DNA from: Moellerella sp963519845
GTDB taxonomy: Bacteria; Pseudomonadota; Gammaproteobacteria; Enterobacterales; Enterobacteriaceae
Direction: 5' to 3'
DNA length: 64,000 bases
Assembly (NCBI GenBank): GCA_963519845.1
Contig: CAUQNX010000009.1
Span: forward strand, 84,628 to 148,627
Part shown: piece by piece, positions 26,215 to 34,676 of the stretch
Layout: each line of letters opens with the position of its first letter
How positions within the stretch are numbered: the stretch's first letter is position 1
Position numbers and translations under genes: made by a program
The notes under the pieces: model-generated
The model's database searches: none
What the model was told of the DNA's origin: nothing
Seen by the model: only the letters and a program-made list of their open reading frames with translations

Positions 26215-27206
26215 GATAGGTATCCTTAAGTTATACCTGAATTTATTTAACTCGATAGATTGGTAAATAATCTATATAACATCACTGTAGTTTGACTTAG
26301 TTACGCTTAATTTATATATCCTTGTCAATAATAAATCAAATATCATTATCTATTTTGCGAATGGAGGATTAATAGATTATTTCTGTAAATCGGTTATTAG
26401 CAGGATATATAATTAAAAAAATGTATAAATATAAGACCAACACTAGGTATACGCCTATATTGATGCCATCAAAAAGAATTGTATTAAAATGTTAATGGAG
26501 AATTATTATCGAATTAAGATAATTCTTATCATTAGGGTGGGAAACTCGTTACTAATTGTTATTAAAGGACTAATTGTGATTATTTATCTATATGGAAAGG
26601 AAAGAACAATATAAAAGAGAATTTCTGGCATAAATATTAAATATAAGATTTGTGTATAAATAAACAGCATAAAAAACTAAGTTGAATTCTATATGCTCAA
26701 AAATAAAGCTAAAAATAGCTCTGTTCTATATTGTTTATAATTTATTCTGTTGGATGAAAAACGTTCAACAGGATGTTTCTTATTTTATGAATAGATAGAA
26801 TTATTGATATAAAATACACTAAGAAATGCTTTAATAAATTGTTCGCTAATGTGATTTTAAATTGTATAAAAATACAGGTTTTTTATTGAACAATGATACA
26901 AATTGATAACATTTGTTACGAAGCCCAATAAATTGAAATACTTTTATCTATATAATTATTATTTACTACTATTGTACGTATAGGGGGAATTTAAATAAAT
27001 GATAAAGTGCCGTTACATTAATTTATAATTGAGTGACTTGTTATTTTTAGTGGTATACCGTGGAGTCTGAGCATATTTAATTATGCTAATAAATAATGGC
27101 TAAGCGCGATAGAATTCAATTAATATCATTTTTGGATGAGATTGCTTCAATTAAAACTGTATCAGTTGTAACTTATCTACTTAGGTAATTGATGTTTTTT
27201 ACGATT
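26215..27206. other. Long AT-rich gap upstream of the T6SS operon
   Basis: About 990 bases without a convincing gene. The region is extremely AT-rich, with many A and T tracts, as expected for a promoter region under nucleoid-protein silencing. The tssB promoter should lie in the part nearest 26215, but no single -35/-10 pair stands out. A 30-codon plus-strand frame at 27096-27188 (beginning MAKRDRIQLI) is present without a ribosome-binding site that I trust, preceded by a small AGCATA/TATGCT inverted repeat near 27070. Confidence 0.6.
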
Positions 27207-27434
27207 TTATAAATCCCATTGTTTGTAATACTCATTAACTTCTTGTGGCGTCAGTAGAAGGAGTTTGGGTTGACTGATTTCTTGATACATTTTTTTGTAG
27301 CCTTTTCTTTTTATAGGGGTAGCTAAAGCAATATGTTTTAGCATTCTCCAATTCACTTTATTCTCAGCGCCTTCTAGATAACCAGCTTTGGTATTCGTTG
27401 AGTAACATCGGCGAATGTATCGTGTCAAGCTCAT
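27207..27434 (-). CDS. Small protein of unknown function
   Basis: A 75-residue frame beginning MSLTRYIRRCYS and ending NEYYKQWDL. It is basic in its first half and has no membrane segment or motif that I recognise. Codon use looks plausible and its DNA is less AT-rich than the flanks, which favours a real gene. A 12-bp perfect inverted repeat lies 40 bases upstream. It sits in an accessory strip with gene remnants, so it could also be the tail of a decayed larger gene. Confidence is modest. Confidence 0.4.
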   Translation of the reverse strand: MSLTRYIRRCYSTNTKAGYLEGAENKVNWRMLKHIALATPIKRKGYKKMYQEISQPKLLLLTPQEVNEYYKQWDL

Positions 27435-27473
27435 TGTGGTTGATAAATCGAGTAGAATAAAGCCCGTTGCGCG

Positions 27474-27513
27474 GCCCTTATGATTCTATTGTGATTAAAT
27501 TAATCATAAGGGC
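27474..27513. repeat. 12-bp perfect inverted repeat
   Basis: GCCCTTATGATT at 27474-27485 and its exact complement at 27502-27513, with a 16-base loop. It lies between the small unknown gene and the Rpn remnant. No T run follows directly on either strand, so it may be a weak terminator or an operator-like site. Confidence 0.55.
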
Positions 27514-27597
27514 GTTAAGGTTATTCTGTTGAGTAAAAAGTTTTTTTAGTGATTATAAGTGAGCTCCCTACCTTGAAGTCAGAGAGCTCGAAGGGGG

Positions 27598-27969
27598 TTA
27601 TTGCAGAGATATTAGCTCTTCACTGCTTAATCCGATACTTTCCATAACTAATTCAAGGCCAACGCCGTTTTTGAGCAGGTTGCGTGCCGCGCGTAATCTT
27701 TCTTGTTTGATACCTTGCTCAATACCTTCTTGTCGACCTTTATCTTGTAGGCGTTGTGCAATATTCATAATAGCCTCCCGATGTTTTTCAGTCTGTTCAG
27801 TCAATTGTTGGACTATTTGTTCAAAATCAGCTGAATCCTGCGTTTTAAAAATATAATAGACAATGTCGTAAACGTCGTTCTCACTATTTATACGTATTTT
27901 AATGTATGGGTGAGGATTTGTCTGAAAAAGTTGATGATAGGTTTGGCTAATAAGGAGCCACGTAAGCAT
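27598..27969 (-). pseudogene. 3' remnant of an Rpn-family (PD-(D/E)XK) transposase/nuclease gene
   Basis: The 123-codon frame corresponds to the C-terminal part of Rpn-type recombination-promoting nucleases: a helical segment, then DKGRQEGIEQGIKQERL, then the typical tail ARNLLKNGVGLELVMESIGLS. The N-terminal catalytic nuclease region, normally another ~170 residues, is absent; upstream DNA turns into AT-rich sequence with no matching frame. The product, if made, would lack the nuclease active site. This marks past mobile or recombination activity in the accessory strip between the T6SS and the stress-protein genes. Confidence 0.75.
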
Positions 27970-28454
27970 ACTTTTTGCAAAAAACGCATTAAATAAATAA
28001 AACAGATAAATAAAATGAAGCCCTGAAGAGAATATAAACTTTATGTGTTAAGTACAAATATACAGGGTTTAGTGATTAATCAGCTGAATTTAAGTTATAT
28101 GCGTTATTTAAATAAAATTGCTGAAGTAAAGAACACATGAAAAATAAAATAGTCATAAATCAATAAACTATAAGTACTTAGTTTTGTGTATTTTATGAAG
28201 TGATTAAATATGGGTAACAGAATAATACATCAGGTTTTTTATATTAACAGTGAGATGGAAATATATAAAAGGAATGCACTAGTTGTATAAAAACGCTTTG
28301 CTAATAAATTTATTACTATCTTAATGAAAAACATTTATCAAGTAAAGAGGAGTGATCTTTAGAGCTTTCCCACTAGAATTATATAAAATTATAAAAATAT
28401 ATAAGTTGTTAAAAATTGGGATTTAATATGGGTTTACCTTTGGTTCATAATAAA
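27970..28454. other. AT-rich stretch, no gene seen
   Basis: About 485 bases of very AT-rich DNA upstream of the Rpn remnant. I see no coding frame with a plausible start, no RNA gene and no terminator. It may contain the decayed 5' part of the Rpn gene beyond recognition. Confidence 0.6.
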
Positions 28455-28685
28455 TTAAATATCAGGTCTATACTTAAAGTACTGAGATAATTGTGAAAGA
28501 GATTGCACTGCTGATATAGCTATATCTTGATTAGGATTATTAGATAACTCAATTAATCGCAATATAACATCTTCTTGCTTTGAGGTTAATTCATAATTTC
28601 CTATGGCTCGAATAGCCGCAATTTTCAATAAATTATTATCTTTGTAAGTTAAATTCATCAATGTATCAATTATTTTGGTATCCAT
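28455..28685 (-). CDS. Small HEAT-repeat-like protein
   Basis: This 76-residue protein has two helical repeats of HEAT type: LLKIAAIRAIGNYELTSKQE and QDIAISAVQSLSQLSQYF. Such repeats mediate protein contacts; no catalytic motif is present. An AGGG element six bases before the ATG supports expression. It could be a complete mini-protein or a fragment of a longer HEAT protein; there is no coding continuation upstream. It lies alone in AT-rich DNA between the Rpn remnant and the orphan HicB gene. Confidence 0.5.
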   Translation of the reverse strand: MDTKIIDTLMNLTYKDNNLLKIAAIRAIGNYELTSKQEDVILRLIELSNNPNQDIAISAVQSLSQLSQYFKYRPDI

Positions 28686-28934
28686 CTTAAACCCTATAAT
28701 AAAGTATAAATCCTATATATATAATAATATAAACTAGCCTAATTAAAACTCTGAAATTAGAACTGTATTAGTTTTTATTTGTATAAACCTGTTTCTTACT
28801 GTGTTTCCTTGGCTTTTAATTCTAATTTAAGTAGTATTTATTATTTAGTTTGGCATTTTGATATGTAAATATGAAATTATATATTTAGACATGAGTAAAT
28901 ATACTAAAAAATTGATAGGAAAGATTAAGAGCAT

Positions 28935-28955
28935 CGGCCGTTTTTATCACGGCCG
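28935..28955. repeat. GC-rich hairpin near the end of the orphan hicB
   Basis: CGGCCG occurs at 28935-28940 and again at 28950-28955, separated by TTTTTATCA. The arms can pair into a short GC stem in otherwise AT-rich DNA 19 bases after the hicB stop. A T-rich tail is weak on the minus strand, so terminator function is only likely. Confidence 0.5.
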
Positions 28956-28973
28956 TTGTTAAATTTAGGTAGG

Positions 28974-29402
28974 CTATTTTTTATTAACTTGTACTGCGAC
29001 TTCATAACCTAATAGATAAAGTGCTTGCTCTAAAGTTTCAACTTTTGAGGCGTGATTGACATCTAAGAGTCGGTCAATTTGCGGTGCTTTCTGGTTTAAT
29101 TTGCGCGCAAGATCCGCTTTACGTGTACCCGTTTGAATCATTGCATTATGCAGCGCTATCTTTAAACAAGCCAAGACCGGTAAGTGAACAAGGATATCCG
29201 TTTCTGCTTGTGGTGAAGGTGAGGGAATTGGAATCCGAGCTGTAATTAAATCATCAATCCCTGTTAACAACGTATCTGAAGCATCTAACTCGATATCCTC
29301 TTCAGCATATGCCGTTCCCTGTAAATCGGGGAAATCGCGGTAGGATATTTCGTAACTATCAGTTTCTTCATCAAATTCTACTGAAGCAGGATATTTAAAC
29401 AT
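28974..29402 (-). CDS. Orphan HicB-family antitoxin/regulator
   Basis: The 142-residue protein begins with a HicB partial RNase-H-like fold (YPASVEFDEETDSYEISYRD, then FPDLQGTAYAEEDIE). It ends with a helix-turn-helix of XRE type (TRKADLARKLNQKAPQIDRL). HicB proteins neutralise HicA mRNA interferases and repress their own promoter. No hicA-like frame exists on either side, so this copy is solitary and may act as a stand-alone regulator or as an anti-addiction relic. It differs in architecture from the HicB at 59905-60258. Confidence 0.8.
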   Translation of the reverse strand: MFKYPASVEFDEETDSYEISYRDFPDLQGTAYAEEDIELDASDTLLTGIDDLITARIPIPSPSPQAETDILVHLPVLACLKIALHNAMIQTGTRKADLARKLNQKAPQIDRLLDVNHASKVETLEQALYLLGYEVAVQVNKK

Positions 29403-29423
29403 TTGTACACTCTATGTTTGTAT

Positions 29424-29447
29424 ATTTAGCTCTACCTTTAGCTAAAT
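29424..29447. promoter_or_regulatory. Inverted repeat upstream of orphan hicB, possible operator
   Basis: ATTTAGCT at 29424-29431 and AGCTAAAT at 29440-29447 form a perfect 8-bp dyad with an 8-base spacer, 22 bases before the hicB start. Position and symmetry fit autoregulation by the encoded HTH domain; this is inference. The rest of the 345-base gap (29403-29747) shows no gene. Confidence 0.45.
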
Positions 29448-29747
29448 AATGGAGGAGAGGGAGACTAATAGTATCCTATCAGATAAGATTAAATACACAA
29501 CACATATGTTGCTTTTTCCTCGATGTAAAGATGATGATTAAATCTATCCTTATATAGAATAAACTTATAATTAAAAGATTGATAAATTAATACTAGAAAT
29601 ATTTAACTTGTTGGTGCTAAAGCTATTTTTAATTTTAAATATTTTGGCCTAAGATCTCATTTATCTGCTCATTTGCAAGACTTTTTGCCGTATTTGTTTA
29701 TAATTTTCTAATGATGTTTGCGTAACTTATGATTAAAAGAGGTGTGT

Positions 29748-30176
29748 ATGTATAAGACAATTTTGGTTCCTATTGATCTGACTGAAGATGAATTAACGAG
29801 TAAAGCCGTCCGCCATGCACTGAATCTCGCTAAGCAATCTGGCGCTAACCTGCATTTAATTCATGTTCTACCTATATCATCAGCAATTATTAATGCTTAT
29901 GCTTTGGGTTATATGGAAATTAAAGATAGAGCAACAGTAAAAGCTGAAGTCGATATGCAGATGTTACTCGATTCGATTGATTTACCGGAAGAACGGATTA
30001 ACTATACTATTACATTTGGTTCACCTCGCGATGAAATCATCAATACCAGCAAAGAGATAAAAGCAGATATTATCGTGATCGGTTCTCGACGCCCTAATAT
30101 TACTACACATTTGTTGGGGTCAACCGCTGCAGGCGTCGTACGCTATGCTGAGACCTCAGTTTTAGTCGTAAGATAA
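29748..30176 (+). CDS. Universal stress protein, UspA family (copy 1)
   Basis: The start is the ATG at 29748, six bases after an AGAGG element; a GTG two codons earlier is less likely. The 142-residue protein has the UspA fold: YKTILVPIDL at the start, an alpha/beta core, and the nucleotide-binding signature IVIGSRRPNITTHLLGSTA ending in SVLVVR. This G-2X-G-9X-G(S/T)-like pattern indicates an ATP-binding UspF/UspG-type protein. It is followed by a closely related copy at 30447. The two share PRDEIINT/PRDKVLST-like blocks and probably arose by tandem duplication, with separate terminators now. Confidence 0.93.
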   Translation: MYKTILVPIDLTEDELTSKAVRHALNLAKQSGANLHLIHVLPISSAIINAYALGYMEIKDRATVKAEVDMQMLLDSIDLPEERINYTITFGSPRDEIINTSKEIKADIIVIGSRRPNITTHLLGSTAAGVVRYAETSVLVVR

Positions 30177-30187
30177 GTATGACAAGG

Positions 30188-30215
30188 GATACAGGCTAGC
30201 GCGTAGGCCTGTATC
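30188..30215 (+). terminator. Hairpin after the first usp gene
   Basis: GATACAGGC and GCCTGTATC form a perfect 9-bp stem with a 10-base loop, 11 bases after the stop codon. The tail is only TATTAA, so termination strength may be moderate. Confidence 0.65.
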
Positions 30216-30258
30216 TATTAACGCCATCTTATAAACTTAATTATACTTGGCTACAATT

Positions 30259-30310
30259 TGTTCTTTTAATGTTCTTTTAATGTTCTTTTAATGTTCTTTT
30301 AATGTTCTAT
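30259..30310. repeat. 11-bp tandem repeat between the usp genes
   Basis: TGTTCTTTTAA is repeated four times exactly (starts at 30259, 30270, 30281 and 30292) with a partial fifth copy. The unit is about one helical turn. It lies upstream of the second usp gene, about 140 bases before its start, so changes in copy number could alter promoter spacing. Confidence 0.9.
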
Positions 30311-30446
30311 TTTGTTCGGATCTATTTATTGTATTTAGCAGAAGTGCCCTATTTCACGGTTTTTTTTAGCATAGAGACTATAATAGAATTGATCTACGCA
30401 TAATAATCAGAATAGGAAAGTGGCTTTTTTTGATGAGGAGAACTTT

Positions 30447-30884
30447 ATGTACAATACGATATTAGTACCTATCGATATTTCTGAAGATGTTTTGACAAGT
30501 AATGCATTAAAACACGCGGTTTATTTAGCAAAAATTAACGACGCTAAAATTCATCTTTTTCACGCTATTCCCGATGTATCTCGTTTTGCGATGAGTTATA
30601 GCTACCATTATGATCTATTATCTTCTTTTGCTAAAAAAGCGATTGAACGTACTGAAGAACAAATGGCAGATATTATAAAAACTATCGATTATCCCGCAGA
30701 TAAAATAAGTTCGAGTGTAGTATTTGGATCGCCAAGAGATAAAGTGTTATCAACGGCTGAAGAAATTAATGCGGATTTAATTGTTATCGGCTCTCGTCGT
30801 CCGAATATCTCGACACATCTATTAGGCTCAAATGCATCTGGTATTGTCTCTTATGCAAAAATGTCGGTACTTGTTGTCCGGTAA
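30447..30884 (+). CDS. Universal stress protein, UspA family (copy 2)
   Basis: The preferred start is the ATG at 30447 with AGGAG upstream; this aligns the protein with copy 1 (MYNTILVPIDIS). It has 145 residues and the same C-terminal ATP-binding signature, here IVIGSRRPNISTHLLGSNA. The middle region (AMSYSYHYDLLSSFAKKAIE) differs more, suggesting divergence in partner or condition. UspA proteins support survival under starvation, oxidative and membrane stress. A clear bidirectional terminator follows at 30907-30936. A tandem repeat lies in its upstream region. Confidence 0.93.
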   Translation: MYNTILVPIDISEDVLTSNALKHAVYLAKINDAKIHLFHAIPDVSRFAMSYSYHYDLLSSFAKKAIERTEEQMADIIKTIDYPADKISSSVVFGSPRDKVLSTAEEINADLIVIGSRRPNISTHLLGSNASGIVSYAKMSVLVVR

Positions 30885-30906
30885 GATTCCTAACTATTAT
30901 TTAAAC

Positions 30907-30936
30907 AAAGCCCAATCATTTCTTGTATTGGGCTTT
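30907..30936. terminator. Bidirectional terminator
   Basis: AAAGCCCAAT (30907-30916) and ATTGGGCTTT (30927-30936) form a perfect 10-bp stem. T-rich ends on both strands fit termination of the second usp gene and of the convergent DUF5339-type gene. Confidence 0.88.
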
Positions 30937-30952
30937 ATTGTCGACCTTTATA

Positions 30953-31243
30953 TTATAACTGACCTGCTGCTTTAGCTTCTTTAATCGCATCAACAGCCTG
31001 TGCACAAGCTGACTCTTGCTCAGCTTCAGGGTAAGTTGCCAGCGCTTTTTTTGCCTCTTCTAATTGCGACTTCATCGCTTCAATCTGAGCTTTAGCGTCA
31101 GGGATCTCTTTATCTTGCTTCTCAGCGAGTTTAATTAACTCATTCATCTCGTTAAAATAAGTATCGCAGTTTTTTCCTGCGTTTGCATTTAACGCAGTTA
31201 AGGATAAAAGGCAACCTAACACAAATGGAATTGTTTTTTTCAT
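30953..31243 (-). CDS. Small exported protein, DUF5339-like
   Basis: The 96-residue protein has a clear signal peptide (MKKTIPFVLGCLLSLTALNA, cut after NANA). A mature helical domain of about 73 residues follows, with two cysteines (NCDTYF and SACAQAV) that probably form a disulphide. The pattern CDxYFxEMxELI with a charged helix KAQIEAMKSQLEEAKKAL fits the DUF5339 family of periplasmic proteins of unknown function. It is monocistronic, convergent with the usp gene and shares its terminator. The family call is from memory of the motif; function is unknown. Confidence 0.7.
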   Translation of the reverse strand: MKKTIPFVLGCLLSLTALNANAGKNCDTYFNEMNELIKLAEKQDKEIPDAKAQIEAMKSQLEEAKKALATYPEAEQESACAQAVDAIKEAKAAGQL

Positions 31244-31694
31244 AGGATTTTCACTTTTTTAAGATAATATATTTCAGCATAACATTAGATAATTTAAAAC
31301 GCATTGTTTGTCCGAAAATAATCTGGTGGACCATCAGATTATTGAAAGTTTTTTAGGGTAAATATGGATATCGCAATTGCTAATATCGTTCTAAAAAGAC
31401 AGTCTATTAAAAACAAGCTATCGGCAACAGAAAATTATAAACGCCAAATAGTTCTAATGTCGTTCATATTATAAGGATAATTGATTCTATTTTATATGAA
31501 TTGGAAATGGACTTTTCTGTTATGAAATAGGTTAAAGCACAATATGCAAAAATAGAATGATGTTAAATTACAACTACCTATCTTTAATACGATTATTTCC
31601 TGCTCAAATTCTTATTAAGAGCTGGCAATCATTATTGACCTCTTAATTAAGTGTACTGTATGGTACATAAAATAATAGAAGAGGAGAAAATCTA
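31244..31694. other. Intergenic region with palindrome at 31652-31667
   Basis: About 450 bases without a gene. Near its right end TTGACC (31635-31640) and TATGGT (31659-31664, 18-base spacing) could form a promoter for the next gene. They overlap TGTACTGTATGGTACA (31652-31667), whose ends are an inverted repeat of TGTAC/GTACA. This dyad is a reasonable operator for a TetR-type repressor such as the one encoded nearby; that link is inference. Confidence 0.45.
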
Positions 31695-32084
31695 ATGGCT
31701 GAACAAACAACAATCGTTGATATGGCGCTATGGCCAGTTTGCATAATGAATAAATTTCCATCAAATATGGCGGAAACTAAACAATGGGTTGAAGAGATGG
31801 ATCTGATCCTTGAGCGAAAAAAAGCTTTTTGTCTAGTCTATCCTCCAATTACCACTAAAAGTGAAGATATGGAAGCGATGAAATTTGTTCGTCGTTGGCT
31901 AAAATCCAGTAAATCTTTAATGACGCTCTATTGCAAAGGCATAATTATTACGGTTAACCAGCAGACTCACGATGAGCGCAATCTACTGCATATGGCGCCG
32001 ATATTAGCGGCAGTTTATGGTACTCAGACCTTTATCGAACAGGATATTGACGCATCAATCGCGAAGGCTCAGAGTTTGCTTTAG
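31695..32084 (+). CDS. Unrecognised cytoplasmic protein
   Basis: This 129-residue protein has no signal peptide or membrane segment. It looks like a compact alpha/beta fold: a segment KKAFCLVYPPITT, a basic helix MKFVRRWLKSSKSLMTLYC, a strand KGIIITVN and a helix LHMAPILAAVYG. I do not recognise the family. A strong GAGGAG element eight bases before the ATG indicates a real, well-translated gene. It is convergent with a TetR-family gene 44 bases away, and its promoter region contains a palindrome, so the regulator may control it. Confidence 0.7.
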   Translation: MAEQTTIVDMALWPVCIMNKFPSNMAETKQWVEEMDLILERKKAFCLVYPPITTKSEDMEAMKFVRRWLKSSKSLMTLYCKGIIITVNQQTHDERNLLHMAPILAAVYGTQTFIEQDIDASIAKAQSLL

Positions 32085-32128
32085 TCATAAAATAAGAAAC
32101 ATATAATCAAATCTATTATCGACGATAG

Positions 32129-32755
32129 TTAGCACTTTTTACGGATATAGCTGGCGATAATATCAACGGAGAGTTGCAGCTGTGTCTCAATAAAATCCTC
32201 ACTAGGGTGAAAATCCGCGACGCAGAATGTTTTCATAAAGAGATCTGTTTTTAACATCTCCAGAAAACGTGCTGATATTTGCGTTAATAAGGGTTCATCC
32301 AGTGTGACTTCATCTAAGCTAAGCAGTTTATGGGTCAGTAATCTATAGCTTTTTTCTGGCCCCTTCTCAAAAAATGATTGGCTGATAGTGGGGAAACGGT
32401 TGTACTCGCCTAAAATAAGGCGATATAAGCCAACAGAGCGCGGTTTGATTACACTATGTAGAAAGCGAGAGCCATAATAAGAGAGAATTGATTCAATTGT
32501 CGGATTTTCTAAATCATCCTCATGATCCTCTGTAAAAATATCATCAATCATATTTTCGATAACCGCAGCAAATAGGCCCTCTTTATCGCCGAAATTTTTA
32601 TATAGCGTAGAGCGCGAGCCCCCAGCTTGTTCAATAATCATATCTAATGTTGTACTATCGAAGCCATATTGGATAAAGGTATCTGTGGCAGCTTCAATAA
32701 TCGCTTTATTTCGTTTACGCCCTTTAACCGTTTTTGCGGCGGAAATATTGTCCAT
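32129..32755 (-). CDS. TetR/AcrR-family transcriptional regulator
   Basis: This 208-residue protein has an N-terminal TetR DNA-binding domain: IIEAATDTFIQYGFDSTTLD, then IIEQAGGSRSTLYKNFGDKE, the standard helix-turn-helix. The C-terminal ligand domain is of the AefR-like sort (SVGLYRLILGEYNRFPTIS). It usually acts as a repressor released by a small ligand. It is divergent from the yjjP gene across 238 bases and convergent with the unknown gene at 31695. Either could be a target; no direct evidence separates them. Confidence 0.92.
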   Translation of the reverse strand: MDNISAAKTVKGRKRNKAIIEAATDTFIQYGFDSTTLDMIIEQAGGSRSTLYKNFGDKEGLFAAVIENMIDDIFTEDHEDDLENPTIESILSYYGSRFLHSVIKPRSVGLYRLILGEYNRFPTISQSFFEKGPEKSYRLLTHKLLSLDEVTLDEPLLTQISARFLEMLKTDLFMKTFCVADFHPSEDFIETQLQLSVDIIASYIRKKC

Positions 32756-32993
32756 GCTGATTTTAATCCAATCGATTATTACTATTTTATAGTTAATGAG
32801 TTAATTTATTTACCTCACTAACTGCGCTCTGATAAGACAGGAAGTTGAAGAAGATCAAATCGACTTTAGATTGTTAGCTTTATACTCATCGAGCCTCAAG
32901 TTGCTATTATCTGCATCTTGAACCTGTTAATCAATATGATAGCCATAGACTAGCATGTTATTAAATAGCCTTGAATAGACAGCCATATTAATT

Positions 32994-33806
32994 ATGAGTG
33001 AAGATGTTATGGAACAACTTGCTTGCAACCAAGATCCCTCCGTTGAGATGCAAAGAGAAATTAGCCGATTATGTATTGAGTGTGGCTTACTGTTACTGCA
33101 ACATGGGGCAGAGAGTATGTTGGCTGAACAGCTGGCCACTCGCCTTGGCTTAGCTTTGGGGGTCGATCAGGTAGATAGCTCGATCTCATCAAATGCCATT
33201 GTACTTACGACTATTACCGCAGACCGCTGTATTACATCGACACGTAGAATTGTAGATCGTGGCATCAATATGCATGTAGTTACAGAAGTGCAGCATGTGG
33301 TGATACTGGCGGAGCACCATTTATTAGACAGATCACAGGTTAAGAAAAAGCTGAGTTCAATTAAGCCCTTGCGTTACCCTCGTTGGGTGATGGTGCTGAT
33401 GGTAGCATTATCTTGTGCCTGTTTTAGTAAATTAAATGGCGGTGGCTGGGATGGTTCTATGGTGACTTTTTTTGGCAGCGGTTGCGCCATGTATATACGC
33501 CAAGTGCTGACGTCGCGGCAAATTAATCCCTTGATTAATTTCTGTATTACCGCATTTGTAGCGACCAGTGTTTCAGGCTTGATTTTGAAAATCCCCTACT
33601 TTACGCCTACGGCAACCATCTCAATGGCTGCGAGTGTCCTACTATTAGTGCCCGGTTTTCCTTTGATTAATGCGGTAGCCGATATGTTTAAAGGACATGT
33701 GAATACAGGGCTCGCTCGTTGGGCGATGGCCAGTTTGTTGACATTAGCCACCTGTATTGGCGTGGTGATGGCGATGTCAGTTTGGGATTTAAGGGATTGG
33801 GCATGA
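32994..33806 (+). CDS. yjjP: Threonine/serine exporter large subunit, YjjP/ThrE family
   Basis: The 270-residue protein has the YjjP layout. A soluble N-terminal domain (ISRLCIECGLLLLQHGAESM, then QVDSSISSNAIVLT) is followed by four to five membrane helices from about residue 130 (WVMVLMVALSCACF, INFCITAFVATSV, ISMAASVLLLVPGFPLINAV). In E. coli YjjP and YjjB together export succinate, and relatives export threonine and serine. The yjjB start overlaps this stop in an ATGA motif, so the two are translationally coupled. The chosen ATG at 32994 is the first in frame; an ATG at 33009 is possible. Confidence 0.88.
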   Translation: MSEDVMEQLACNQDPSVEMQREISRLCIECGLLLLQHGAESMLAEQLATRLGLALGVDQVDSSISSNAIVLTTITADRCITSTRRIVDRGINMHVVTEVQHVVILAEHHLLDRSQVKKKLSSIKPLRYPRWVMVLMVALSCACFSKLNGGGWDGSMVTFFGSGCAMYIRQVLTSRQINPLINFCITAFVATSVSGLILKIPYFTPTATISMAASVLLLVPGFPLINAVADMFKGHVNTGLARWAMASLLTLATCIGVVMAMSVWDLRDWA

Positions 33807-34267
33807 GTTTTTTACTCGCATTAATTCAAGATATGATCTTAGCTGCTATCCCCGCAGTGGGATTTGCGATGGTATTTAATGTGCCCATTAGAGCGCTTAA
33901 ATATTGTGCGTTACTAGGGGCTATTGGCCATGGCTCACGAATGACCATGATAGAGATGGGATTGACCATCGAATGGGCAAGTTTTTGTGCTGCCACTCTG
34001 GTGGGAATTATCGGTATACAGTGGTCTCGTTGGTGGTTAGCGCATCCCAAAGTGTTTACCGTTGCAGCAGTGATCCCAATGTTTCCGGGGATAAATGCCT
34101 ATGTGGCGATGATTTCTGTGGTTAAAATTTCTCACCTAGGTTATAGCGAAGCCCTGTTTTCAACGCTGATCAGTAACTTCTTGCAAGCCTCTTTTATTGT
34201 TGGTGCTCTCTCTATTGGCTTGTCTTTACCGGGTATCTGGATTTATCGTAAACGCCCAAGTGTGTAA
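33803..34267 (+). CDS. yjjB: Threonine/serine exporter small subunit, YjjB family
   Basis: The start is taken at the ATG at 33803, which overlaps the yjjP stop; the frame upstream of it is inside yjjP. The protein has 154 residues and is almost entirely membrane helices: FLLALIQDMILAAIPAVGFA, MEMGLTIEWASFCAATLVGI, and a conserved VAAVIPMFPGINAYVAM loop. It completes the split ThrE-type exporter with YjjP. A perfect 13-bp hairpin directly follows the stop. Confidence 0.88.
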   Translation: MSFLLALIQDMILAAIPAVGFAMVFNVPIRALKYCALLGAIGHGSRMTMIEMGLTIEWASFCAATLVGIIGIQWSRWWLAHPKVFTVAAVIPMFPGINAYVAMISVVKISHLGYSEALFSTLISNFLQASFIVGALSIGLSLPGIWIYRKRPSV

Positions 34268-34272
34268 TTGCG

Positions 34273-34308
34273 AAACAGAAAACAGGAGTTAGATTCTGTT
34301 TTCTGTTT
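34273..34308 (+). terminator. Terminator after yjjB
   Basis: AAACAGAAAACAG (34273-34285) and CTGTTTTCTGTTT (34296-34308) form a perfect 13-bp stem with T-rich 3' arm. It overlaps the 3' end of the opposite-strand small gene at 34289. Confidence 0.8.
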
Positions 34309-34480
34309 GTGCCAATGTATTGAAGCTGATATCAAATTCATTTCTATCGTCAAATTGAATTTGTATTTTGAGATTATTTTCAGTTAATTGAGGAATACTC
34401 ACTTTTATATTATCATTTTCGGAATATTTTTTAGTCACAACTTCAAGTTCAGCAATTAAATTATCGAGTAATGTATTCAT
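34289..34480 (-). CDS. Small protein of unknown function
   Basis: The ATG at 34480 has AAGG five bases upstream; the frame extends four codons further to a TTG that is less likely. The 63-residue product is acidic and looks like one helix followed by beta strands (NLKIQIQFDDRNEFDIS). I do not recognise it. Its last codons are also the terminator arm of yjjB on the other strand, an economical convergent arrangement. Real but unproven. Confidence 0.5.
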   Translation of the reverse strand: MNTLLDNLIAELEVVTKKYSENDNIKVSIPQLTENNLKIQIQFDDRNEFDISFNTLAQTENRI

Positions 34481-34676
34481 ATTAGCCTTCAATAGTGGGT
34501 CGGTTATGATTGTCCCTATTTTAGGCTTAACCGGGTTAAATTATATAAAATTAGTTAATAGAATATTTATATTTTGGTCGAAATAATAAATCTTGTTAAG
34601 ATAGTTAATGAATCATTAGATTGTAATTTTACTTGCCTGATTTATTATTTTTAATTTTTTATTTAGGTGGTCAATT

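Noticed and set aside
27096..27188. 30-codon plus-strand frame before the small unknown gene
   Set aside because: No convincing ribosome-binding site and no supporting context; kept only as a remark in the gap description.
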